A stretch of 64,000 nt of DNA from Nilaparvata lugens. Taxonomy: Eukaryota > Arthropoda > Insecta > Hemiptera > Delphacidae. The notes beneath the pieces were generated by a model. It was not told the DNA's origin and did not search any database. It saw only the letters and a program-made list of their open reading frames with translations. The stretch spans positions 35,959,013 through 36,023,012 of the forward strand of contig NC_052507.1 in NCBI RefSeq assembly GCF_014356525.2, read 5' to 3'. Position numbers and translations under genes: made by a program. The first letter of the stretch is position 1, and the number at the start of each line of letters is the position of its first letter. Below, one piece after another: positions 12,194 through 22,855 of this stretch.

Positions 12194-14509
12194 CTATGGT
12201 ACAGGTTTTGTTTTTTGAGGTATCTTCCAATTCATCCTACTGGAATAACATCCTCTATTATTGTGATATGCATATCTTCCATCAAGATAACCATATTTCA
12301 CTATGAAAATCACTTGCAATTTATCTTGTTCTTCCTCCAACTCATGTATTATCCTCATCCAATATGACTGGACATTCGAATCAACTCTCTACTTATCATC
12401 GATGTTACATTTTTATCAATCCTATTAATCAACTCTCTCTCTACACCCGGCCGTGTGTTTATGAGATGGATATTATTTCATATCCTTTTCAGAGAATCGA
12501 CAATTATTTGTTGAAACACCACCGATTTATGAGTTACATCACAATATTTGATTATTTTTATTCTAATTGCATTCAATCTTCATAGTCATTGATAAATCTA
12601 TCTATACTTTGTAAAATTCGTTGAATAATTGCAATATCTTCATTCAATGTAAATCAGTATATAAGCCATTAAATTTTGTAACAAACATGAATAGAAACTA
12701 ATAGATAACTATTATAATATACTGAACCCTCTGTCATGAGATCAATCAAGCATTTCTACCGATCGGTGGAATTTCTTTTTAGAACTTTAATCCCCACCCG
12801 ACTTCATCTGACCTTTATCATCCACACCTTGAAGTCAGTTATCAACGACTAACCTTCACCTGACGATAGTGCTCCAATTTAATAATCATCCTCGGACGCA
12901 ATGCACATCATTATTCGCGTTCTATTATTAAGTGTCAAGCCATGATAATAAAGTCAAATTAGGGAGTGAGCAAACGAGATTCTGGATGTTGATGATGCTG
13001 ATGTTGCTGCAGTCAACGGCCGTTATTGATCATAACTCACACACAGTTTAATGAAAAAAAGGGGAGTGAAAATAAAGCGCAGATATTTATAGTGCAGACC
13101 GTGAACTGTACGGAGGAGGAGTACGCCATAAATTCAGATCTGCGGGTGGGGCCGCCTCCAGGTTGGTATTCTGCCGCCGCCTCCGGAGGCAGGACCTTTC
13201 ACACATGCGGGCGGCAGGCCACCCGGCGATATTTTCGCAGTCAGCCACTCTGGTTTTGGCACCGGCTCAGTGTGAGTTGGTGTGTGTATGTTAGCTCTGC
13301 GAAGGCGGTGCAGCATCTTCCCATTCATGCGTTTATAGGAGGCGTTTTGGCATTTGCATGCAAAAATTGAATGGAATTCAGAAATAAACCTGAACACAGT
13401 GAGGAATTTGATGTGAAATCGATTTGTGTGCATCTGTTTCTGAATGAATATAATTGTTTGAAATTGGAACATTTATTTTAAATTACTCTTTATAGTAAAA
13501 TATTCTTGTCGAAACTTGTGTCAAGCCTCCTAGCAAGATTTTCTATTTTCTAAAACTATCAACTCCAAGATCCATTATAATAGTGTCATGAAATTCCACC
13601 ATGAATTCCCAGAAAATAGATATGCTAGTTTGCTCTTATTTCTTCAAGTTCAACTTTGAGTAGCAAACGTTCTTGCAGTTTCTGCAGTCAGTATCTCTAA
13701 GGTTACCCGAATAAGACTTAAGAGCTTTAAAACCAATAATCATGAACCATTTATTTAACTCATCGTTACAATACAGTATTTGTCAGTGTAATCTGTGCAT
13801 TAATTTTCTGAAGAACATTTTTTTTTGCAATTGACAAGGAATTTAAGAGAAAACACACATTACCACAAAAAGCAGTTTCAATTTGTTGTACTGTACTTTA
13901 TTGATAGAAAATTGTATCTCACTTTCATAAATTATGATTAATCGTGACGATATTATGAAATATACGAAAAATATACATAATTTGGAAAATTATCCAGTTC
14001 AAACTGATTTCTATAATGGATAAAAGTTTTGAAGTTAGTTTCGAAGTTATGATGTGCATAGCCTTGGCGAATTCATTGTCAGTCACTCACTCGATCTATT
14101 CATACTAGATCACTGGATTTTTAAGATACTGGAGGTGGTCTTCTATAGAAGATGTTTAGATTAGCTATAGTAGAATATTTGACACATTGATCCTTGAATC
14201 GTCAGTTACACAACATTATTAATTTGAATCGATCTGATTAAGTTGTAAAATTATTGAATATTATTATACCTTTTCTTGTTCAGATGGAAAATAATGATTG
14301 TTCAAATACTAGCTCAATAAAGCTGGATACAAAAACTATAGAAATTTACTGGACACACTAATTGAGAAAGCTAAGATAAACTATCGTAAAAATAAAATGT
14401 GAACTTGTAAACGGAATAACAGAAAGACGTGGCTCTGTGTAGAGGAAATTTTAGACATAAAACGAAATAGAAAAGTTCCAGACATCGACCCTATAATATC
14501 ATCATCGAT
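12194..14509. other. Non-coding stretch with a GC-rich island
   Basis: Mostly AT-rich without features. The exception is about 13130-13330, where base composition jumps to GC-rich (GGGGCCGCC, GCCTCCGGAGGC palindrome, CGGGCGGCAGG). Overlapping ORFs on both strands there are probably composition artefacts, though a first exon or promoter-proximal CpG-rich segment is possible. Confidence 0.45.
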
Positions 14510-14517
14510 TAGGCTTC

Positions 14518-15488
14518 TCAAGCCTGTTCCGGCGTCCATCTCTTCCTCGGCCTACCAATACTTCTTCTGCCTATTGGCTTGTGGAGTAGGGCATTCAATG
14601 GGAAACGGTCTTCAGGCATTCTAAGGACATGATCTGACCACTTATTTCTATATGTTTTTATCAAACTCAACACTGGTTGAACATCAGATTCTCTTCTTAT
14701 ATTTTCATCCCGAATCCGATCCTCTCTTGTGCATCCTTTGACTTGTCTAATGAATCGCATCTCTGCTGACTGTATTCTTGATTCAAGCTTCCTTGTCAGC
14801 ACCCATGCTTCACTTCCGTAAGTCAAAGTAGGTATCGCCATGGCTCTATAGAATTCAATCAAGGTGTTCTTTCTGGATCTACCTTTAAGGGATCGAGTAA
14901 TTGCTTCGCATACAAAGTTGAATTTTGATATATTTTTTTGGAAATCCTGGTCGTAATCATATGTGATGTCGCAGCCTAAATATTTGAAATTTTAAATTTG
15001 AAATCAGTTCCAAAATCCTGTCTCCTAATACTATTCTCGATCGTATCGGCCATATTTTAGAAGCCATGATTTTCGTTTTGATTGCCGAAATTTTCATTTT
15101 AAAATGTTCGCTTATTATGTTGAGCTTATGCATTGCAATTTGTAGCTTGTCCTCAGATTTCTGTATGATTACTGTGTCGTCCGCAAACATTAAATGGTTC
15201 ATATAAGTGCGGGTAAGAGAAATACCCTTGTCAACGCGTTGCTGCCACACATGCATTCATCAACATAAATATTGAAGAGGGCAGGTGAAATATTGGGCAC
15301 TCCTGTTTTACTCCTTCATTTGTCAGTATTTCTCTGGACAATTCCTCATTTTCTAATGTTATTCTCATGGAAGTATTGTGGTATAATGTTTTTATGCTAC
15401 TGATTAAATGTTTGGGGTATCTATTTATCATCATGATGTTCCAGAGTAGCTCTCTATCAACATGATCAAATGCTTTCTGTTTTGACAC
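14518..15488 (-). pseudogene. Non-LTR retrotransposon RT, 3' part, broken
   Basis: Three minus-strand frames read in order as one decayed reverse transcriptase tail. 15231-15488 has QKAFDHVDRELLW and NEGVKQECPI (the usual GVRQGCPLSP region, damaged). 14957-15256 has the catalytic box FADDTVI with NHLM before it. 14518-14862 has the C-terminal LTYGSEAWVL and RSIGRPRKRW motifs typical of insect endonuclease-reverse transcriptases. At least two frameshifts separate them. The 5' part (endonuclease, ORF1) is missing, as expected for a 5'-truncated LINE insertion. Clade is not assigned. Confidence 0.85.
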
Positions 15489-15492
15489 AGTT

Positions 15493-16460
15493 TTGAAATT
15501 TATTGAGAATTATTGAAAAGACAGATCACAATTTCTAACTATAGACGGATAAACAAATAAATTAACTTTAACTGAATTCGGCCTTCCACAGGGAACGGTT
15601 CTGTCACCAATTCTATTTCTGCTATACATCGATGAACTATTGAAAGTTATAGCTGGTTGTCATTCGATCTCTTTTGCTGATGACACAGCATTGGTCTTTA
15701 CTGGTTCAAGCTGGGATGAAGTAAAGCTCTTGGCAGAGTCTGGTCTCAGACTTGTTAAGTCATGGCTTCATCAACACATTTTCACGCTGAATGTCAATAT
15801 GAGTGTATAATGGTATTCTCATCAGCAGTTAGTTCTCTCCACAGAGATGTTCTGAATACTGATATCTGAATACACTCTGAAATCTGTCTTGAACGGGAAA
15901 GATTACGGACTTGTATTGGAGATTGCGATTGTCACTCTTTAAAAAACGTGAAAGAAACTAAATATCTAGGAGTCTTAAAGTGAATGCACATATAAGAGCA
16001 ACATGGTTGAAAAATGAAACACATAATCCACAAATTCCTTGGATTAAATAAACTTGATGACCCAACTATAATAAAGATGGCTTATTCTGCATTTGCCCAG
16101 TCCATATTGCAATATGGTATTGGGGTATGGTGTGGAGCATCCATTTTAATAAAATCTCCGTAATATAAAGATATATTTTAAAAGCTGCACTTGGAAGACC
16201 AAGATAATATCCCAGCTATAGCCTTTTTGCAGAGTTCCCAGTTTTAACAGTAGGACAACTTTAGGCGGAAAATTAATTCTAGCCGTTCATAAGCATAAAA
16301 ATCTCTTTGGAACTAACATTCCGTCGTATAATTTCCGTTCATCATCTCATTACCGCATTTCCAGAACAAATTTAACAGTATGCCACAGACAGTTCAAATA
16401 CATAAGTAATAAATTGATGAATATTCTGCCAGAGCAATCAATTTCAGATATTATTTAACA
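15493..16460 (+). pseudogene. Second non-LTR RT fragment, opposite strand
   Basis: Plus-strand conceptual translation shows GLPQGTVLSPILF (about 15583), ISFADDTALVF (about 15667), LNVNM, then VKETKYLGV (about 15950) and QSILQYGIGVWCGAS (about 16093), the normal order of RT motifs toward the thumb. Many stops and frameshifts interrupt it, so no long ORF is left. It starts within about 10 bp of the end of the minus-strand RT fragment, so two LINE remnants meet tail to tail or one inserted beside the other. Its style is Jockey/CR1-like; clade is inference. Confidence 0.8.
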
Positions 16461-18665
16461 AATCATTTATTTAAAGTATAGAGGGATGGATCAGAAGTAA
16501 CAATGTTTTTCGCATCATGCACAGTTACAATCTATTTTATTTTTTCTAGGGCTAAAGAAAGCTTTATATCAATTTCATTTAATATAAATTGAACTCAGTA
16601 CCATTTTAAATAATTTTTTTTTTATATTTTTTCCACTAAGTTACATTTTGAATTCAGTGGTTAGAAGCCATAACTTGATATATCAACTTTTCAAAATTTC
16701 ACAGGACAGCTGTTTCAAGTTATAATCATCATATCGAATCCAAATTTCAAAAAAATCTGTAACATGGATGCTCTTGTTGCAGCTTGAACTATAGATTTCT
16801 AATATCAATTGAATGAAATAGAAAGAATAATGCCTAGAATGAAATATATACAATTTAATTACATAACATGTTTTGCCATTTCTTATGAAAGGAAGGAAAA
16901 ATAGATGAAATTAATACATATTATTCTTTTTAAATTTGTGTGATTGATAAAAATTAGCGAAAAATTGATAGAATTGTAAGTTAAAATTAATCAAAACATA
17001 TCGTTTGAACTCTTTCCACTGTCGGTCTTTGTTTAGAGTGGGTTTCGAACTCCCTCACTCTATACGGTATTTTGCCCGGCGCCAATCAATTACTATGAAT
17101 TGATAAAATTAAACTAATAAAATTGAATTGATTTGAATTGATAAAATTAATTACTTTACTGTAACTTCACTCACTGTGTGGATACTTATATTTCACTCAC
17201 TGAACTAATAATAGTATTGAAGAAAAAGATAAAGATAGATAGATCAGGGTCGTGTGTAAGGGAATGTATAAAGTGAAAGGCAAAACAAAGGTTAGTTATG
17301 AATTTATTATTGAACTTTAAATTTATATGAATTTATAAAAAATTGATCAAAAATAGAGTAATGATTAGATATAAATACAAGATGATTAAGTTTTTTGAAA
17401 GTACAACAGTTCAAGTTTAATTTTAAACAAAAAAATTTAACAAACAGTTATTATTACTTTTATCAGGTTACTTGAAAAATAAGTAATAAAATCAAAATAT
17501 TGAACACCTCTAGTTAAAAATACGATTATAGTCAAAAATAAGAGAATTGATAAATTTTAAAGAATGAATATGATTAGGGGAGCCTTGCTTTAAAAAAAAC
17601 TATTATTTGTGCTTAGAAGAAAATTTCAACTGTAAGCTTCAAGAAGTTAATTAAAACTGTATCTACAGATTTGTATTTAGAAGAGCTGAATAATTAAATT
17701 TGCTGTTTACTTTGATGCTATGTAATTTGATATAGTTATTTGGGCTTTTTAGGGTGGGGTGGTGTGGATTTGAAATGAGAAAAATTGAAAATTCTAAATA
17801 CAATCTTTACCTGGCTCAGTCAATTCCCTATAGGATAATTGAAGTCTGAAACCAAAAACTCACTCCTACACTGAACACTGTCCAAAATCCAAGAGACTCA
17901 CAGCAACTAACAGCAACTTAACTGCCACTAACTGCCACCAACTTGCAAGGCATGGTCTGCCTGTTTATATACTAGAACCACGATTTTCCACCCCTCATCG
18001 CCCTTCGCCCTCTAGCTCCGCCTACACTCAAACTCTTCAGCTAATATTCTGCTTACAAATTGAATTCAAATATCAATTTAAATTTACTATAATGTTTATT
18101 ATGTTATATCATTTTAATCTATGGCTCCCCTTCATTATTAAAACAAATGATATCATACATTTTACCAATATTTAAACTCTAAAGTTTGGATACTGACAAT
18201 TGAATGCATTGATTTGATTAATACAGTAATCAATCTTATAAATCTGATATGGCAAATATTTCGATAATAAATACATGAAATGAACAAAATACAATGTCAT
18301 ACAGTACATCATTACAATCGAGTTGAATAAATCAAATTAATAACATACCAATCAATTACTACTTAATTAATTAAGCAGGTTTCTTATACTCATTGTCAAC
18401 ATGTTTCAATCAAATAAACCTAATTTATTCTATTTACAAATTTGTCCTTAGCCTATGAATTCGGATTCAACTAACTTAATTAGCTTATAATAATTATTAA
18501 ATTATAATTTATTGTACAACCTTATATTTGTTGAATACTTTATACATATAGCCTAATCTACTTCACGCCCTAATTTATAAATACATTTACTCATATATCA
18601 TGTTTATTGTTTTATGTGATCACCATTCAAATAACTGATCATCAAATAATTGCTTCAATAATATT
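16461..18665. other. AT-rich stretch; possible LTR-type promoter and PBS
   Basis: No gene is seen. On the minus strand a TATATAAA box (17963-17970) precedes repeated AGTTGGTGGCAGTTA-like words, and TGGCGCC occurs at about 17083-17089, which resembles a tRNA primer-binding site behind an LTR. No pol follows on that strand, so this is only suggestive. Confidence 0.3.
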
Positions 18666-18746
18666 CATATGCTGACCACGTGGTAAAATTGTAGCATATG
18701 CTGACCACGTGGTAAAATTGTAGCATATGCTGACCACGTGGTTACA
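18666..18746. repeat. 29-bp tandem repeat with E-box, 3 units
   Basis: CATATGCTGACCACGTGG is repeated at 18666, 18695 and 18724; the first two units are identical over 29 bp and the third diverges after 20 bp. Each holds the palindromic E-box CACGTG (18677, 18706, 18735). Two further CACGTG sites lie at 19096 and 19147. Confidence 0.9.
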
Positions 18747-20452
18747 TTGAAAACTACATATCTATATTCTACTACTCTCCCAACTATATATCTATATTGC
18801 TATTCACAATCTTCATTTACCTGCCATCAACTTATGCTATAGATATATACAAGCACAGTGGACCATGTGGTTTCTACTGTAGACGTGTCAGTGACTGACG
18901 TTACTGTTATCATATATTGTTAGCAATTCTCTATGACAGAATGATTTTGTCTCAAACTACTTTGAAAAGAATAATAACCCCAGTCATCTGGCTAGGTAGG
19001 CTATTCAAATGCATTCTCAATAGTTTCGAGAAACGGTTCTTTTTATTATTCTAGCTCTTCGAGCGTTCATATTCTTAAATACAATATGTTCAGAGCACGT
19101 GTTACTACAAATAACATATATCTACAATTTTTAAATTTCAGGAGAGCACGTGGTCGCCATTTGTGGCTCACGTTATGATTATGATTCCATCTATTGCTTA
19201 GTCTACTTCATCTTTAGAGTCTTTTTCATCACCCAGCTCATCAAACTCCAACGCTTGTGCATTAGTTGAGAGGTTTTTATAGAAAGTGTGACAGTCCTTA
19301 TCAATTAGGTTCAACATTGACAAGAGATCCTTCTTCTTCTTTTGATTAACCCCTTGTACCCTGGAATATGAGTTCCGAAGTTGTAGATTTGCTGTAAGAA
19401 TCCTACGGCCTTTTCTGTCTCTGATGAGGTTGTTTCCGAAATGGTAAGCAAGGATTGAGATCATACTTGTAGTATACAATGCCAAACTCTTTTGTGTATA
19501 TTATGCTCAGCCAGTTGACTGGCTTCTTGTCAGTATCTGTGGTTCGATGTACCAAAACATCCTTTAGGAGTGCAGAGAATGCCTTACAATCGTTGTAAAA
19601 CACTTCTATCACCTTGAATCTTTTTTCCCCTCTGAGGGATCTCACAAATTGACACCAGTCACGGGGTACCATGATCCTCAATTTTTCTTCATCATCCATT
19701 GATGTACCACTTGAATTCAAGAGTTTCTTTGATCTTTCAATCCTGGCATGGTCGCTGACACATTCCAGGCGTGTGTAACCGGGCAGAAGAAACTTCTGAT
19801 CGACAACTTGGAGATTATCTTTTTGAGAAATTGCATACATAAACATCACTGCTATATTGATATTCCGATTCTTACCACCGCATGTGTCAGAGTATGCGAT
19901 CAGATGCTCAATACTGTCCGGGAATTGTAATTTTTTTTTTCAAAATGCAGGATCCAATTTGCTCAAAGCCCCTGCCTCTCTGAAGTTCACTCCACATGTA
20001 GCACTCTGAAGACTCATCAGAAGAGCAATCATGTATTGTGAGGTTGTAAATTGATAGTAACCTTTCATAATATGCAATATTTGTTGTCAGAAAAGGCATT
20101 GGTAGTACCTGCTGCAGATCAAATACCAAAACTCTTTATACTCAATAATTTTAGCATTATTCTTGTCTTCTAGTTTCATGTCATACCCTTCCTGTGCTTC
20201 TAAAACATGTGCGTTGTAGGATTCATCGATTGCATCACAGTCATTTTATTCAAAGTGTGTCTTTTAGTTACATTAAATGCATCACAAGTTTTTCATTAAT
20301 TTATCAATGTAAGGTTGTTCAAATTTATACCCTGTACTATTGAAAACTCTCCGGAAAATGTCAAAACAAGCAGATTTGTCATTTTCATTTTCAACTCTCA
20401 TGTCCAAGTATTCTTTATACATCTTCTTTACAGTCGAATGTAGGAATATTTT

Positions 20453-20600
20453 CACTTTCCTTTCCCTATTACCATAGGTAAGGAAAGTATTGCTTTCCGA
20501 AAAAAATTAAGGTACCCCAATTTCTAAATTTCTATATGTTTCAAGGTCCCCTGAGTCCAAAAAAGTGTTTTTTTTTATATTGGTCTGTGTGTGTGTGTGT

Positions 20601-20654
<54 letters not shown>

Positions 20655-21308
20655 AGTGTATGTGCGTCTGTGTACACGATATCTCATGTCACAATTAACG
20701 GAATGACTTGGAATTTGGAACTTCATGTCCTTACAATATAAGGATCCGACACGGACAATTTCGATCTAATGCTATTCAAGATGGCGGATAAAATGGCGAA
20801 AATGTTGTCAAAAACAGGGGTTTTCGCGATTTTCTCGAAAACGTTTCCAATGATTTTGATCAAATTTATTCCTAAAATAGTCATTTATAAGCTCTATCAA
20901 CAGCCACGAGTCCAATATCTGTAAAAATTCCAGAAGCTCCGCCCCATCTTTGCAAAGTTTGACTTTAGATTCCCAATTATCAGGCTTCAGATACAATTTA
21001 AACAAAAAAATCCAAACGGAAAAGATCGAGCATGAAAATCTCTACAATTAATGTACAGTAACATTTTCACCTAAAATTTAAAATGAGCTCAAAATTCAAG
21101 AAAATGTTATTATTTCAATTGCAAACTTTTGTTTCATCACTATTCATCACTATGAAGAGATAGCAGACTTCATGTGTCTCAAGCGTTATTGTCCTGTCAC
21201 CAGCTCGCTTGGATCTTTGAATAGTAGACTTGAGATGCGCGTGAACACTAACGTCAGGTGATAAATTTTCATAACGGCCATGAAAGTTGTGTGAGTGCGC
21301 CACACCAG
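20453..21308. mobile_element. 856-bp interspersed element inside the transposase-like gene
   Basis: It lies between ATTTT at 20448-20452 and ATTTT at 21309-21313, a probable 5-bp target duplication. The gene's reading matter resumes across it (SHYARRD...SKK on one side, STVKKMYKEYL on the other). It starts CACTTTCC on the plus strand and ends CACACCAG, with no clear inverted termini. It carries a GT microsatellite (20587-20651) and the phrase CAAGATGGCGG. I remember near-identical sequence as a very abundant planthopper repeat, but class and mobility mechanism are unknown to me. Confidence 0.7.
20587..20651. repeat. (GT)n microsatellite
   Basis: GT dinucleotides with one GG interruption near 20601. 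This is part of the interspersed element around it. Confidence 0.95.
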
Positions 21309-22059
21309 ATTTTTTTTGATAAAATGTCTCTTCTTGCATAATGGCTTTCGTGTCTCGGATATTCATTAATGAATTCATGAATAGCATTCATTTCATCTTC
21401 ACTGGTTTTGTTAACTGGTATTTGTCTACCTCTCATATCATGATCAATTACTCCAAAAGGCGCAGCTCTGAGCTTTTCCACTGAAACATCAACTTTTCCT
21501 CTTGTAATTCCATACATACACTTGAACATAGTTTTACAAACACTCAATTTGATACCGTCAATAATCAAATTGTTTAATACTGTAACTACCCTATTATGAG
21601 TCTCATTACTCTTTCCTCTGCCTGAGGAAAGTAGGCTTCTTTAGGCTCTGCAGAAGGACTATGTAAACATGATGTTTGACCAATGTTTGAATTATTTGAA
21701 ATAGTGATTCCACTATCAACAATAAATTCCGTTCCAATATTCTGTGTAGAATCAACAAAAGATTCCTCAATAATTGGTAGAGCACAATCACCATGACTAT
21801 ACTCTCGTGTAGGTTAACTTCGAAAGTAAATCCCTCTAAATCGCTCTTTATTGGGTTAACATATTCTTTCAATTCACATATCCCTTTATGCACTATATAC
21901 TCACATCTACTTTCTATAATTAATCCACATTCACAAATCCATGACATTTCAAACTCAAACAACTTCAAGCCAAGCTTCAACTTTTAACATTCATAGAAAT
22001 GCTGTAGCTGTAGCACGTTGTATCAGCTGATAACAGTATGTATAATTACCAAACACGTG

Positions 22060-22580
22060 TTATTGAAAAATGGCAAAACCTGATAAGTATTCATGCCAGG
22101 TTTGCCAATAGCTGTATATACACCATACCATTGTTGTTTTTCAGAAGACAAAACTTGTTATGTGAACATATCATATTTTGCCATATTAGTAAATATTGTT
22201 AATAGACTTACTTTGTGATCATATCTTAACTTGATATGTCAACATATTCAGTTTTGACATCTTGAGAAATATGGCTAATGTTATCTTTTGAAAGATGGTG
22301 AAAGTGAATATACTGACATGTCAGGTTTTTCCACCTCATAGATTTCAGAATATTGAGTCAAAGGTCAGCAGCAGGGGCTGCTATGACATACATATCAAGT
22401 TGTGACAAAGTGTTATTTTACAAAAAATGACGTATCAGGTTTGGGCTTGGTCTGTCACATCGCTATTAGAGGGAATTTGACATATCTGGTTCTACCATTT
22501 TGTAGATCTGACTAAGACGAACACAGTGATGTTGATATCTCATTTTTGAGAAAAAGTCGACTTATCAAGTTATGGCATCT
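22060..22580. repeat. Degenerate ~75-bp periodic array
   Basis: Variants of GACATATCAGGTTTTGCCA recur at about 22095, 22169, 22244, 22315, 22391, 22430, 22479 and 22558. Most steps are 71-79 bp, with two shorter ones. The intervening sequence is poorly conserved, so this looks like an old tandem array or a spaced protein-binding motif just upstream of the minus-strand gene start at 21980. Confidence 0.5.
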
Positions 22581-22639
22581 AACCACAGAATTATATTACT
22601 ACAATTATTACTAATCATTATCACTATTCAAATGAAATC

Positions 22640-22855
22640 TTCAATTATCATATATATGTTTAAGTTAAATTGAATGACATTTCTTGGTAGCCTACTCGTT
22701 GCTATCACTCAAACTCAGGCTTTGCTGGCAACGTCAATTAAAAATTAAAGTTTCAGTTTCTACTGCAATTCTGTATAAGTATAAAGTATTTGTTTTATTT
22801 ATGATTGGGAAATAAATGATTCTGATTTTGATTTGATTGGATTTGATCCATCTCT
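22640..22855 (+). mobile_element. Probable LINE 3' tail
   Basis: AATAAATGATTCTGATTTTG at 22810-22830 continues into TTTGATTTGATT-like microsatellite. A polyadenylation word running directly into a short tandem tail is typical of insect CR1/Jockey 3' ends. No coding part remains. Confidence 0.35.

Larger units (their letters stand above)
19198..21980 (-). pseudogene. Uncharacterised transposase-like (DDE-like) protein gene, broken
   Basis: On the minus strand consecutive pieces match a family of uncharacterised insect proteins that I recognise by motif. They are an N-terminal Cys-containing segment (21606-21980); VCKTMFK, DMRGRQIPVNKTSE and ESHYARRD (21269-21568); STVKKMYKEYL (about 20400-20440); KFEQPYID; FDLQQVL (20111-20129) with CYMWSE and IGSCILK; YSDTCGGKNRN (about 19870-19894); VVDQKFLLPGYTRLEC and SDHARIE (19403-19849); PRDWCQFVRSL; and a C-terminal AYHFGNNLIRDRKG (19198-19485). 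The Asp of FDLQ, the Asp of YSD and the Glu of RLEC/ARIE could form an RNase H-fold D-D-E site, so a transposase or derivative is plausible. Frameshifts near 21610, 20270-20290 and 19440 and an 856-bp insertion make it inactive. Family membership is confident; function is inference. Confidence 0.75.

Noticed and set aside
13026..13472. Overlapping 114- and 112-aa ORFs on opposite strands
   Set aside because: Both follow from the GC-rich island; neither shows a domain.
18666..18746. CRISPR array
   Set aside because: 29-bp units are directly adjacent with no unique spacers.
20541..20726. ORF coding (TH)n
   Set aside because: It is a translation of the GT microsatellite.
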